A program made the position numbers and the translations under genes. The notes below the pieces were generated by a model that was not told the origin of the DNA, searched no databases, and worked only from the letters and a program-made list of their open reading frames with translations. A stretch of 64,000 bases of DNA. It comes from Teichococcus vastitatis (lineage in GTDB: Bacteria; Pseudomonadota; Alphaproteobacteria; Acetobacterales; Acetobacteraceae). The stretch is from NCBI RefSeq assembly GCF_003604215.1, contig NZ_QXGS01000003.1, positions 310,001-374,000 of the forward strand, given 5' to 3'. Each line of letters opens with the position of its first letter. The stretch's first letter is position 1. Below are positions 37,912 to 47,483 of this stretch, in pieces.

Positions 37912-38780
37912 GCCGCGTTCGCCAGACTGCCCTGCACGTGACGTGCAAACAGCTCAAACAGTTGCCGGGTCACGGGTCCTGGCTGCCCATCCCCGATGGC
38001 TTGGCCGTCGATGTGCAGGATCGGCTTCACGAATGAGGTAGCGGACGTCAGGAAGGCTTCCCGCGCATAGAGCAGATCATTCCGGCTGAATGGCTGTTCC
38101 AGGACATCCATGCCGGCTTCCCGCAATTCTGCCAGCAAGGCGTCCCGCGTGCACCCGGGCAGGATGTCACGGGAAAGATCGCGGGTGCGCACCCTGCCCT
38201 CGGCGTCAACGATCCAGAAGCTGGTGGCCGCGCCTTCGGTGATCATGCCGGTGCTCTCCTCGTACAGGACGGCCTCGATGGCGCCCTGTTCCCGCGCCGC
38301 CTGCCGGGCCAGCACGTTGGGCAACAGGTTGGTGCTCTTGATGTCACGCCGTGCCCAGCGAAGGTCGGGCATGGTGATGGCATCGCCGCCCCAGTTCTCG
38401 ATGCTCGCGGGGTAAGGCTTGATCCGGCGGATCGTGACCACCAGGGCCGGTGGCACGGGATGGGCCGGAAAGGCATGATCGCGACGGGAGACGCCGCGGG
38501 TCACCTGCATGTACAGCAGCCCTTCGGCAACGCGGTTGCGCTGCGCCACCTCCTGCAGGACCTGCCGCAAGGCGTTGCGGGCCAGCGGCATCGGCAGCCG
38601 GATCTCGCGCAGGGAACGTTCCAGCCGGTCCAGGTGCCGCTGCTCATCGATGAAGCGGCCCTTGTACAGATGGACAACCTCGTAGATGCCGTCGCCGAAC
38701 TGATAGCCGCGATCCTCGATGTTCACGCTGGCGTCCCGCTGCGGCAGGTAGCGTCCATTCACGTAAGCGATGCGGGACAT
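37908..38780 (-). CDS. dat: D-amino-acid aminotransferase (class IV PLP enzyme)
   Basis: Interconverts D-amino acids and 2-oxo acids. The 290-residue protein starts IAYVNGRYLPQRDASVNIEDRGYQFGDGIYEVV, with the catalytic lysine in RRDIKSTNLLPNVLA and the PLP-phosphate region in EGAATSFWIVDAEG. The combination of EDRGYQFGDGIYEV and IKSTNLLPN favours D-amino-acid transaminase over branched-chain transaminase IlvE or PabC. D-Ala or D-Glu supply for murein would suit the neighbouring cell-wall genes, but this is inference. Confidence 0.85.
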   Translation of the reverse strand: MSRIAYVNGRYLPQRDASVNIEDRGYQFGDGIYEVVHLYKGRFIDEQRHLDRLERSLREIRLPMPLARNALRQVLQEVAQRNRVAEGLLYMQVTRGVSRRDHAFPAHPVPPALVVTIRRIKPYPASIENWGGDAITMPDLRWARRDIKSTNLLPNVLARQAAREQGAIEAVLYEESTGMITEGAATSFWIVDAEGRVRTRDLSRDILPGCTRDALLAELREAGMDVLEQPFSRNDLLYAREAFLTSATSFVKPILHIDGQAIGDGQPGPVTRQLFELFARHVQGSLANAA

Positions 38781-38862
38781 GGCCTGATCTTTCTGCGTCG
38801 GATGGAAGAGGGCACGACGGGCGCGCCGGAAGCATGGCGCGGCGACTGCGAGGCGGAATGGG

Positions 38863-40263
38863 TCATGCCAGCGAGGCACGGTCCTCCGCCTGCACGCCGA
38901 GGAACTTCAGCTTCCGGTGCAAGGCGCTCCGCTCCATGCCGACGAAATTCGCGGTTCGGCTGATGTTGCCGCCGAAGCGCAGCAGCTGCGCCTCCAGGTA
39001 TTGCCGCTCAAACAACTCCCGCGCCTCGCGCAGCGGCAAGGTCATGATCTCGGAGGAACGATCGAGCTTCAGCGCGGCAGGCGCGGCCGATCCAACCTCG
39101 GGCGGCAGCATTTCCGGCCGGATCGCCTCACCCGGGCCGCCCGGCGCCATGATCAGCAGCCAGTCCACCAGATTACGGAGCTGCCGCACATTGCCGGGCC
39201 AGTCATAGGCCTGCATTGCGGCCAGCACGTCTTCCGACAGCTCGCGGGCCGGAACGCCCGAGGTGCCGGCGGAGCGCGCCATGAAATGCCTGGCCAGCAC
39301 CGGCACGTCTTCCCGCCGCTCGCGCAGTGAAGGCACACGGAGCGGCACCACGGCCAACCGGTAGTAGAGATCTTCACGGAAGCGCCCGGCGGCGATCTCG
39401 GCCGAGAGATCACGGTTGGTGGTGGCGATCACGCGGACATCGACCTTGACGCGGGTGGCGCCGCCAACACGCTCGAATCCCTGTTCCTGCAGCGCGCGAA
39501 CGATCTTGCCCTGCGTCTCCAGCGGCATGTCCGCCACCTCGTCGAGCAGCAGGGTGCCACCATGCGCCCGCTCCAGCACGCCGGAGCGGCGCGGCGGAGC
39601 CTGCTGATCGGAACTGGATTCGACGCCGAACAATTCTTCTTCGAATCGGGCCGGATTCAGGGTGGCGCAATTCAGCGCCACGAAGGGCTCGTGGCTGCGC
39701 CGCGACCGCGCATGGATCATGCGGGCTGCGACTTCCTTGCCCACTCCGGCGGGACCTGAAATCAGCACGCGGCTGCCGGTGGGAGCGACGCGCTCGATCG
39801 AGGAGCGAAGCTGGCTGATCTGCGAGGAATGGCCGATCAGCTCGGTTTCCGCACCCGCGCGCAGCTTCAGCTCGCTGTTCTCGCGCTTCAGCCGCGCCGC
39901 TTCCAGCGCGCGCTCGGCGATCAACAGCAAGCGGTCCGACTTGAACGGCTTCTCGATGAAGTCGTAGGCGCCCTGCTGGATCGCCTGCACGGCCGTTTCG
40001 ATCGTGCCGTGGCCGGAGATCATCACGACTGGCACCTGCGGCTCCTCTCGCTGCATCGCCTCCAGGATGCCAAGGCCGTCCAGCCGCGAATTCTGCAGCC
40101 AGATGTCCAGGATCACCAGGCTCGGCCGACGTGCGCGGAATGCCGCCAGGGCGGTGTCCGAGTTCTGAGCCGCACGCGTGTCGTAGCCCTCGTCCGACAG
40201 GATGCCTTCCATCAGCGCGCGAATGTCCGGCTCGTCATCGACGATCAGGATCTCATGCGCCAT
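38863..40263 (-). CDS. ntrX: Response regulator NtrX
   Basis: Partner of the membrane kinase NtrY in a nitrogen/redox-related two-component system. The 466-residue protein has a receiver domain (ILIVDDEPDIRALMEGIL, phosphorylated Asp in LVILDIWL, switch Lys in YDFIEKPF), an AAA+ domain (Walker A LISGPAGVGKEVAARMIH, Walker B GGTLLLDEVADM) and a Fis-type helix-turn-helix (ARELFERQYLEAQLLRFGGNISRTANFVG). The GAFTGA loop that contacts sigma-54 is missing: after ELFG the sequence reads VESSSDQQAPPRRSG. It is therefore unlikely to activate sigma-54 promoters. It overlaps ntrY by 11 nt. Confidence 0.93.
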   Translation of the reverse strand: MAHEILIVDDEPDIRALMEGILSDEGYDTRAAQNSDTALAAFRARRPSLVILDIWLQNSRLDGLGILEAMQREEPQVPVVMISGHGTIETAVQAIQQGAYDFIEKPFKSDRLLLIAERALEAARLKRENSELKLRAGAETELIGHSSQISQLRSSIERVAPTGSRVLISGPAGVGKEVAARMIHARSRRSHEPFVALNCATLNPARFEEELFGVESSSDQQAPPRRSGVLERAHGGTLLLDEVADMPLETQGKIVRALQEQGFERVGGATRVKVDVRVIATTNRDLSAEIAAGRFREDLYYRLAVVPLRVPSLRERREDVPVLARHFMARSAGTSGVPARELSEDVLAAMQAYDWPGNVRQLRNLVDWLLIMAPGGPGEAIRPEMLPPEVGSAAPAALKLDRSSEIMTLPLREARELFERQYLEAQLLRFGGNISRTANFVGMERSALHRKLKFLGVQAEDRASLA

Positions 40264-42502
40264 GACGCTGCATCTCCGTGGCTTGTTCCGTGGCTTCGAC
40301 CTCTACCGGACGGCGAGGCAGGATCAGCGCGGCGCGCGTGCCAGGCGCCGCCGTGCCATCGGGAAGCCGCCGCTCGGTCAGCACCAGCTTCCCGCCATGG
40401 TCCTCCATGATCTTCTTGACGATGGCAAGACCAAGGCCGGTTCCTTTCGGCTTATGAGTCACATAGGGCTCTGTCAGACGATCACGCTCCTCGCCGGACG
40501 GCAGGCCGATGCCGTTATCCTCCACGGCCAGGGCCACGCTGTCCTCCGACGGTTCGACGGTGAGCAGCACATGGCCGCGATCCGCGCCCTCGCCGGCCGC
40601 CTGGCGCCGCATGGCGACGGCATCGGCCGCGTTGGTCAACAGGTTGGTCAAAGCCTGACCGATGAGCCTGCGGTCGCACGGGATGCGGGGCGCTTGGTCC
40701 GGAATGCGGGTTTCATAGACAATGTCCGAATGGGCGTTCTGCTGCAGCACCAATGCCTCGCGCACCAGCTGGCCGAGTGGTTCCGGACGGATCACCGGCT
40801 GTGGCATCCGGGCGAAGGCGGAGAACTCATCCACCATTCGGCCGATATCCTCGACCTGGCGGACGATGGTGTCGGTGCAGGCGCGGAAGGTATCGGGATC
40901 CGATTGGATCTCCTTCAGGTAGCGGCGCTTCAGCCGCTCGGCCGAGAGCTGGATGGGTGTGAGGGGATTCTTGATCTCGTGGGCGATCCGGCGCGCCACA
41001 TCGGCCCAGGCGGCCTTGCGCTGGGCAGACAGCAACTCGGTGATATCGTCGAAGGTGACAACGTAGCCGGTGACGTGTCCCCGCTGCATCTCGGCGCCGA
41101 TCTGCGCGAGCAGGGTGCGGCGGCCGCTGCTCGGGCCGATGCGGATCTCCGCCGTGCGCGCCCGTTCCGGCGCCGCCAGGGCGGAGTCAAGCAGGTCGGA
41201 AAACTCCGGCACCACCTCGGAGAGCCGGCGGCCCAGTTCCGCATCGAGGTCGAGTCCCAGCAATTCGCTGGCCGAGCGATTCGGCAGGTTGATCTGTCCT
41301 TCGGCGTTCAGCCCGATCACGCCTGCCGAGACACCCGACAGAACCGTCTCGGTGAAGCGCCGCCGCTCGTCGATCTGGCGGTAGGCTTCCATCAGTTCGC
41401 TGCGCTGGGCGGCCAGCTGGTTGGTCATGCGGTTGAAGGCCCGCGACAGGCTGCCGACCTCGTCATCGGCCTCGCCCTCGGCCACGCGCACCGACAGGTC
41501 GCCGCTGCGGACGCGATCCGCCGCGACGATCAGGCGCGCCAGCGGCCGCGCGATCTGGTTGGCCATCACGAGCCCCACCAGAACCGCCGCCATCAGCACC
41601 AGCAGCGCGGCAATGGCGAAGATCATGGCAAAGGTGATCTGCAGCCCGCCACGGTTCCGATCCAGCTCGTTGTATTGCTGGAAGGCGCGCTCGGTCCTTT
41701 GCATGTGCTCGATGACGCCGGGATCCACCGGACGACCGATCAGCAGCATGAGTCCCTGGCCGATGTCCAGCTCCACTAGGGCCCGCACCCTGCCCTCCTC
41801 GGACTCGCCGGGTAGTACGGCTACCTCGCCGCTGCGCGCCAGTTCCATGGCCCAGGCGGGCGGCGGATCGACCACCGCGCTGGTGGTGAGTCCGGCATGC
41901 GAGATGACACGGTTCAGCGTCGGCTCGAACACCACCGACTCGGTCAGTCCGCGCAAGGCCGTATGGGTCGCCAGAATCTGCGCGAAGCCGTACTGGTTGG
42001 CATCCAGCAGACGCCCGGCGCGGTTCAGGTCCGCCGCCATGGCCAGCGCGTCCCCGCGGATCGTGTTGCGGTGCTCATCCAGGTAGGCGCGGGATGCCAC
42101 CAGGCTGGCCTCCAGCGTGCTGCGCACCCGGTCGCTGAACCAGGCCTGGATGCCGAGGTTGAAGAACACGGCGGCGAACACGGCCACCAGCAGCGCCGGC
42201 ACCACCGCCACCACGCTGAACAACATCACCAGCCGCACGTGCAGGCGGGAGCCGGCCGAACCGCTTCGCCGCTCAGCCCAGACCCGCACCAGCCGGGCGA
42301 TCAGCGACACCAGCAGAAGCAGCAGGAACAGCGCGTTGATCAGCACCATCGCCACCACCTGCCCGGGACGGGTGGGACCGAAGGGGCTGCCGCCGGACAG
42401 CAGCATGAAGGTGCCGATGCCCAGCAGCAGGGCACCGACCGCGAGCGCCAGCGTCACGCCGCGGCCGAGCAGAAGATCCAGGATGCGCCGCCCCAGGGGC
42501 AT
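40253..42502 (-). CDS. ntrY: Sensor histidine kinase NtrY
   Basis: Membrane kinase for NtrX. About 749 residues: two N-terminal membrane segments, another pair around a large periplasmic region (to about residue 300), a HAMP linker (NQIARPLARLIVAADRVRSGDLSVRV), a PAS domain, and the kinase core with H box ARRIAHEIKNPLTPIQLSAERLKRRY and ATP site VEDNGIGLPSG ... KGTGLGLAIVKKI. ATG 42502 has GAGG 6 nt upstream; a GTG at 42535 that overlaps the ntrC stop (GTGA) would add 11 residues. Position between ntrC and ntrX is the standard alphaproteobacterial order. Confidence 0.94.
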   Translation of the reverse strand: MPLGRRILDLLLGRGVTLALAVGALLLGIGTFMLLSGGSPFGPTRPGQVVAMVLINALFLLLLLVSLIARLVRVWAERRSGSAGSRLHVRLVMLFSVVAVVPALLVAVFAAVFFNLGIQAWFSDRVRSTLEASLVASRAYLDEHRNTIRGDALAMAADLNRAGRLLDANQYGFAQILATHTALRGLTESVVFEPTLNRVISHAGLTTSAVVDPPPAWAMELARSGEVAVLPGESEEGRVRALVELDIGQGLMLLIGRPVDPGVIEHMQRTERAFQQYNELDRNRGGLQITFAMIFAIAALLVLMAAVLVGLVMANQIARPLARLIVAADRVRSGDLSVRVAEGEADDEVGSLSRAFNRMTNQLAAQRSELMEAYRQIDERRRFTETVLSGVSAGVIGLNAEGQINLPNRSASELLGLDLDAELGRRLSEVVPEFSDLLDSALAAPERARTAEIRIGPSSGRRTLLAQIGAEMQRGHVTGYVVTFDDITELLSAQRKAAWADVARRIAHEIKNPLTPIQLSAERLKRRYLKEIQSDPDTFRACTDTIVRQVEDIGRMVDEFSAFARMPQPVIRPEPLGQLVREALVLQQNAHSDIVYETRIPDQAPRIPCDRRLIGQALTNLLTNAADAVAMRRQAAGEGADRGHVLLTVEPSEDSVALAVEDNGIGLPSGEERDRLTEPYVTHKPKGTGLGLAIVKKIMEDHGGKLVLTERRLPDGTAAPGTRAALILPRRPVEVEATEQATEMQRHGA

Positions 42503-42531
42503 GCCGCCCCTCGCCGTGTGCGGCGAGGGGC

Positions 42532-43974
42532 TCACGACAGCCCGCGCACCACGGGAAGATCCAGTTCACGGATCTTCTTGCGCAGGGTGTTGCGGTTCAG
42601 GCCGAGCATGGCCGCGGCCTTGATCTGGTTGCCGCGGGTGGCGGCCAGGGCCAGGCGCAACAGCGGGCGCTCCACCTCCGCCAGAACCCTCTCATACAGG
42701 TCGCGTACCGGCAACCCGTCCTTCTGCGCGGCCACGAAACTGGTCAGGTGACGCTCCACCGCCTGTTCCAGCGTTTCCGGCGAGCGACTCTCCGGATCGT
42801 TCAGCGGCTCCGCCTCCATCAGTTCGGCATGCACCGCATCGCCGCTGATCACCTCCTGCGGATACAGCGCGGCGAGGCGCCGCATCAGATTCTCCAGCTC
42901 GCGCGCATTGCCCGGCCAGGCATGCTGCCGCAGCCGGTCGATGGCACTCTGGTCCAACTGCTTACCCGGCAGGCCGGATGCCTTGGCCCGGTCCAGGAAG
43001 TGGCGTGCCAGCAGGGGAATGTCCTCGATCCGCTCGCGCAGCGGTGGCAGGCGGATGGGAACGACGTTCAGCCGGTAGAACAGGTCCTCCCGGAACATGC
43101 CCTGGCGGATGGCCTGCCGCAGGTCGCGATGCGTGGCGGCGACGATGCGCACATTCGCCTTGACTGGATTCCGGCCGCCCACCGTGGTGAACTCGCCCTC
43201 TTGCAGCACCCGCAGCAGCCGGGTCTGTGCTTCCGGCGGCATGTCGCCGATCTCATCCAGGAACAGCGTGCCCCCCGCCGCCTGCTCGAACCGGCCGACG
43301 CCGCGGGCCAAGGCACCGGTGAAGGCGCCGCGTTCATGGCCGAACAGCTCGCTCTCGATTAGTTCGCGCGGGATCGCCGCCATGTTGATCGCCACGAACG
43401 GACCGGTGCGGCGACGCCCGTAATCGTGCAGCGCGCGCGAGATCAGCTCCTTGCCCGTTCCGCTTTCGCCGGTGATCATCACCGTCAGGTCGGTCGTCGT
43501 CAGGCGGGCGACGGTGCGGTAGATCTCCTGCATCGCCGGGGACCGGCCGATCAGCGGCAGGCGCTCGCCCTCGGCATCCTCATCCGTCTGCGGCATGGCC
43601 GCGGCAGGTGCGGTCAGGGCCCGCGCCACCACGGCCAGCAGTTCCTTCAGGTCGAAGGGCTTCGGAAGATACTCGAAGGCGCCGCGCTGGGCCGCCTTGA
43701 CCGCCGTGACAAAGGTCGATTGCGCCGACATCACCACCACGCGCAGGTCGGGGCGGATCCGCTTGATGCGCGGCACCAGATCCAGGCCGTTCTCATCCGG
43801 CATGATCACGTCGGTGATCACCAGATCGCCCGCCCCCTCCTCCACCCAGCGCCAGAGGGTGGCGGCGGAGGAGGTGGCGCGAACCGTGTATCCTGCCCGG
43901 CCCAGCGCCTGTGACAGAACGGTTCGAATGGCCCGATCGTCGTCGGCCACCAGGATGGTGCGGGATTCGTTCAT
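42532..43974 (-). CDS. ntrC: Nitrogen regulation response regulator NtrC
   Basis: Activates sigma-54 promoters of nitrogen-scavenging genes when phosphorylated by NtrB. The 480-residue protein has a receiver ([18 protein letters not shown], Asp in [14 protein letters not shown], Lys in EYLPKPFDL), an AAA+ domain with [15 protein letters not shown], the full GAFTGA loop in [15 protein letters not shown] and [12 protein letters not shown], and a C-terminal Fis-type HTH ([27 protein letters not shown]). The intact GAFTGA contrasts with NtrX beside it. It overlaps ntrB by 4 nt. Confidence 0.96.
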   Translation of the reverse strand: MNESRTILVADDDRAIRTVLSQALGRAGYTVRATSSAATLWRWVEEGAGDLVITDVIMPDENGLDLVPRIKRIRPDLRVVVMSAQSTFVTAVKAAQRGAFEYLPKPFDLKELLAVVARALTAPAAAMPQTDEDAEGERLPLIGRSPAMQEIYRTVARLTTTDLTVMITGESGTGKELISRALHDYGRRRTGPFVAINMAAIPRELIESELFGHERGAFTGALARGVGRFEQAAGGTLFLDEIGDMPPEAQTRLLRVLQEGEFTTVGGRNPVKANVRIVAATHRDLRQAIRQGMFREDLFYRLNVVPIRLPPLRERIEDIPLLARHFLDRAKASGLPGKQLDQSAIDRLRQHAWPGNARELENLMRRLAALYPQEVISGDAVHAELMEAEPLNDPESRSPETLEQAVERHLTSFVAAQKDGLPVRDLYERVLAEVERPLLRLALAATRGNQIKAAAMLGLNRNTLRKKIRELDLPVVRGLS

Positions 43975-45113
43975 TCGTCTCGCGTCTTGAGGGCCGGCAC
44001 GACGCCGGAGGGGATCATCGGGAGGGAGATGCGGAACACGGTCCGGCCGGGCTGGCTGTCACACTCGATCAGAGCGCCCATATCAGCGACGAGCTTGGCC
44101 ACCAGGGCAAGGCCGAGGCCCTGCCCGCCCCGTTTGGTGCTGATGAAGGGCTCCCAGATGGTGGATTCCACCTCGGCCGGAATGCCGGGACCATTGTCGC
44201 GCACGCTGACGCGCAGCGGCAGGTGCACCCGTTCGGGTGAGCCCGGGACGGCAATCCGGACGCCGTGATGATAGGCCGTCGACAAGTGGATTTCGCCGCC
44301 TTGAGGATCAACGGCTTCCGCGGCGTTCTTCACCAGATTCAGCAGGACCTGCACCAGGAAATCCCGGTTGCCGAAGACCTGGGGCAGCGAAGGATCGTAA
44401 TCCTCGACGATGCGCAGATGACTGGCGAAGCCGCGTCCGGCGATGCGGCGCACATGGTCCAGCACCTCATGGATGTTGACCGGCGCCCGCTCCACCGGTC
44501 GTTCGGAGAACATCTCCATGCGCTCCACCAGGGCGCGGATGCGATCCGCCTCATCCTGGATGAGCGTGCATAATTCACGATCATCCTCGCTGGCGGACTG
44601 CTCCAACAGCTGCGCCGCGCCGCGGATGCCCGAAAGCGGGTTCTTCACCTCGTGCGCCAGCATGGCCGCCATGGCGGACGCACCGCGCGCGGCACCCCTG
44701 AAATCCAGCTGCCGCTCCAGCCTCTGAGCCTTGCTGCCGTCCTGCAGGCTGAGCACCACGGCGCCCTGCATCTCCGGCAGCGGCGCGCCATGGGCGGCGA
44801 CATCGGTGCGTCGCAGGCGAGGGCTTTCCACCGTCAGGCCATGGTCCGAAACAGGCGCGTCCTGCAGGCGAACCTGGCTGACCAGCGACAGCAGGCGGCT
44901 GTCGGGGGGGATCAGCTCCGCCAGCCCCAGCTGGCGCAGCGAACTGGCCGAAAGCTGGAAGAACTGTTCCGCCGCCGGATTGGCGAACAGGAACCGGTCC
45001 TCCGCATCCAGCACCACCACCGGCACCGGCAAGGCAGCCAGCAAGGCCAGGGAGTCGGGCACGGCCGAGGCGCCGCTGCCGCTGAAACGCCGCCCCAGCG
45101 CAGGGGCGGTCAT
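43971..45113 (-). CDS. ntrB: Nitrogen regulation sensor kinase NtrB
   Basis: Cytoplasmic kinase/phosphatase of NtrC, switched by PII proteins in well-studied relatives. The 380-residue protein has an N-terminal PAS domain ([24 protein letters not shown]), the H box [23 protein letters not shown] and the ATP-binding region [11 protein letters not shown] ... [16 protein letters not shown]. There is no membrane segment. It overlaps dusB and ntrC by 4 nt each, so dusB-ntrB-ntrC-ntrY-ntrX is read as one unit. No glnB or amtB lies in the window. Confidence 0.95.
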   Translation of the reverse strand: MTAPALGRRFSGSGASAVPDSLALLAALPVPVVVLDAEDRFLFANPAAEQFFQLSASSLRQLGLAELIPPDSRLLSLVSQVRLQDAPVSDHGLTVESPRLRRTDVAAHGAPLPEMQGAVVLSLQDGSKAQRLERQLDFRGAARGASAMAAMLAHEVKNPLSGIRGAAQLLEQSASEDDRELCTLIQDEADRIRALVERMEMFSERPVERAPVNIHEVLDHVRRIAGRGFASHLRIVEDYDPSLPQVFGNRDFLVQVLLNLVKNAAEAVDPQGGEIHLSTAYHHGVRIAVPGSPERVHLPLRVSVRDNGPGIPAEVESTIWEPFISTKRGGQGLGLALVAKLVADMGALIECDSQPGRTVFRISLPMIPSGVVPALKTRDE

Positions 45114-46192
45114 GCGGCCAGGGAGTCCGGCTCAGCGTCCCGGAAGGCATCGCGGACGGCTTCCACGCCGTTCTCGATCAGCGGCCGGTAGAAGCCCTCC
45201 AGCAAGGCCTCCACCGCTGCGACGCTGTCGGCACGGTTCACCTGCACGCGGAACTCCGCCGATCCCGGCAGGCCCCTGGAATACCAAGCCAGGTGCTTCC
45301 GCGCGAGGCGGATGCCGGGATGGGCGCCGTGGTGGTCCAGCATGGCATGGTAATGGCGCAGCAGGATCGCGTATTGCGCCGCCAGATCGGGTTCCGGAAG
45401 CATGTCCTGACCGGTCAGGTAGGCCGCCGTGCGCGCCAGCAGCCAGGGTCGGCCGTAGCAGCCCCGGCCGATCATCACGCCATCAGCGCCGGACTGCCGC
45501 AGCGCCTCTTCGGCGTGCTCGGGGGTCAGGATGTCGCCGTTCACGATCACCGGGATGCCGACGGCCTGCTTGACCTGCGCAACAAAGGCCCAGTCGGCCG
45601 TGCCGGTGTAGAACATCTGCCGCGTGCGGCCATGCACCGTCACCATGCGAATGCCGCTTGCCTCGGCGATGCGCGCCAGATTGGGCGCGTTGAGGCTGGC
45701 GTGATCCCAGCCCATGCGCATTTTCAGGGTCACCGGCACCGGGACCGCCTTGACCACGGCCTCCAGGATGCGCGCGGCGCCGATCTCGTCGCGCATCAGC
45801 GCGCTGCCGGCCTGCTGGCCCACCGCCACCTTCTTCACGGGGCAGCCGAAATTGATGTCCACGATGGCCGCGCCGTGATCCACGGCGAGTCGGGCCGCCT
45901 CGGCCATCACGGCCGGATCGCAGCCCGCGAGCTGAACGCTGGCCGGCCCGCCGAAGCCATCCACCTCCGCCATCTTCAGAGTCTGCCGGTTCTCCCGCAC
46001 CATGGCCTGGCTGGCGATCATCTCGCTCACCACCATTGGCGCCTGCAACTCGCGGCAGATCCGCCGGAAGGGCAGATCCGTCACCCCGGACATTGGCGCC
46101 AGGATCACCGGCGCCTCGATCCGGATCGGCCCAACCATGATCGGTCGCAGGCGCGGCTCTGAGGCCGTCGGACGGGTCGGAAGGATGCTCAT
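45110..46192 (-). CDS. dusB: tRNA-dihydrouridine synthase DusB
   Basis: FMN-dependent reduction of uridine to dihydrouridine in tRNA D loops. The 360-residue protein shows [21 protein letters not shown], the catalytic cysteine in [42 protein letters not shown] and [16 protein letters not shown]. In alphaproteobacteria the gene typically leads the ntr operon (the old nifR3), as here. It diverges from ispDF across 133 bp, which must hold both promoters; a near-palindrome CAACAATTGGTTG sits at 46235-46247. Confidence 0.95.
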   Translation of the reverse strand: MSILPTRPTASEPRLRPIMVGPIRIEAPVILAPMSGVTDLPFRRICRELQAPMVVSEMIASQAMVRENRQTLKMAEVDGFGGPASVQLAGCDPAVMAEAARLAVDHGAAIVDINFGCPVKKVAVGQQAGSALMRDEIGAARILEAVVKAVPVPVTLKMRMGWDHASLNAPNLARIAEASGIRMVTVHGRTRQMFYTGTADWAFVAQVKQAVGIPVIVNGDILTPEHAEEALRQSGADGVMIGRGCYGRPWLLARTAAYLTGQDMLPEPDLAAQYAILLRHYHAMLDHHGAHPGIRLARKHLAWYSRGLPGSAEFRVQVNRADSVAAVEALLEGFYRPLIENGVEAVRDAFRDAEPDSLAA

Positions 46193-46325
46193 GATTTGGG
46201 CAAGTTAGCCGCAGCGCCGCCCTGCGTCCATGCGCAACAATTGGTTGGCTCCTTCGCGTGCACAGGGAAGCGCGGGTGCGGAGATGGCTGGGCGAACACC
46301 TCGCCCGCCGTTACCTTGCCGCCCC

Positions 46326-47474
46326 ATGCGCGTCATCGCCCTTCTTATGGCGGCCGGCCAGGGTACCCGCTTCGGTGCCGGCCGACCCAAACAATTCCTG
46401 CCCCTGCTGGGGCGACCGGTCCTGCGACATGCGGCGGAGGCCTTGCTGCGTGGCGGCTCGGTCGATGCCCTGCTGCCGGTGGTGGCCTCGGACGAGGAAG
46501 CGAAGGCCGTTGCCGGGGCGCTTGTTGGCCTTCCCCTGCTGCCGGCGGTGCTGGGGGGCGCGACGCGGCAGCAGAGCGTGCGGGCCGGTCTGGAAGCCCT
46601 GGCAAGCCAGCCGCCGGACATCATCCTGGTGCATGATGCGGCCCGTCCCTTCATTCCCGACAACACGATCGGCAACCTGCTCCAGGCGCTGCAAGACACC
46701 CCCGGCGCCATTCCCGCGCAACCGGTCAGCGACACCCTGAAGCTTGGCCGGCAGGGCCGCATCCTGCGGACCCAGCCGCGAGACGGCCTGTTCCGGGCAC
46801 AAACGCCCCAAGCCTTCCACTTCCGCGCGCTGCTGGACGCCCACCGGATGGCACGCGATGAAGCCACCGATGACGCGGCGCTGCTGGAAGCCGCAAACCT
46901 GCCGGTGACCCTGGTGCCTGGATCGGAGAGCAACCTGAAAGTGACCTATCCCGAGGATCTGGCCCGTGCCGAGGCCGCCCTGGTGCCCCGCTTCCTGCCC
47001 GCGATGGGAACCGGTTTCGACGTTCACCGTCTGGTGGAAGGGCGCCCCCTCATCCTCTGCGGCATCGAGATCCCGCACGCGCTGGGGCTGGACGGCCATT
47101 CCGATGCCGATGTCGGCCTGCATGCCTTGTGCGATGCGATCTACGGCGCCCTCGCGGAGGGCGATATCGGCCGCCATTTCCCGCCCAGCGAGGATCGCTG
47201 GAAAGATGCCGACAGCACCGCCTTTCTCCGCCACGCCGTGGAGCGGGTGGCGGCGCGGGGCGGCATCCTCACCCATGTCGACGTGACGCTGATCTGCGAG
47301 CGCCCGAAGATCGCGCCGCATGCCGACCGAATGCGGCAGCGCCTGGCCGGGCTGCTGGGCATCGCCGTGGAACGCGTCTCCGTCAAGGCAACCACCACGG
47401 AGCGCCTGGGCTTCACCGGCCGCGGCGAAGGCATCGCCGCCCAGGCCGCCGCGACCTTGCTGTTGCCGGGCTGA
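46326..47474 (+). CDS. ispDF: Bifunctional IspD/IspF enzyme of the MEP isoprenoid pathway
   Basis: Catalyses two non-consecutive steps of the MEP pathway: CTP-dependent cytidylylation of MEP and cyclisation to ME-cPP. In 382 residues the IspD part (1 to about 225) has VIALLMAAGQGTRFGAGRPKQFLPL and IILVHDAARPFIP, and the IspF part (from about 228) has MGTGFDVHRLVEGRPLILCGIEI, LDGHSDADVGLHALCDAIYGAL and the terminal ATTTERLGFTGRGEGIAAQA. Fused IspDF is typical of alphaproteobacteria. ATG 46326 opens directly into the IspD fold. It converges on trpS with 3 nt between stops. Confidence 0.96.
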   Translation: MRVIALLMAAGQGTRFGAGRPKQFLPLLGRPVLRHAAEALLRGGSVDALLPVVASDEEAKAVAGALVGLPLLPAVLGGATRQQSVRAGLEALASQPPDIILVHDAARPFIPDNTIGNLLQALQDTPGAIPAQPVSDTLKLGRQGRILRTQPRDGLFRAQTPQAFHFRALLDAHRMARDEATDDAALLEAANLPVTLVPGSESNLKVTYPEDLARAEAALVPRFLPAMGTGFDVHRLVEGRPLILCGIEIPHALGLDGHSDADVGLHALCDAIYGALAEGDIGRHFPPSEDRWKDADSTAFLRHAVERVAARGGILTHVDVTLICERPKIAPHADRMRQRLAGLLGIAVERVSVKATTTERLGFTGRGEGIAAQAAATLLLPG

Positions 47475-47483
47475 GCCTCAGCC
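47469..47483. terminator. 6-bp hairpin across the facing ispDF and trpS stops
   Basis: GGCTGA, loop GCC, TCAGCC: the stem is built from the TGA of ispDF and the complement of the TGA of trpS with their flanks. There is no U tract. The stem is short, so its role as a bidirectional terminator is tentative. Confidence 0.3.
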
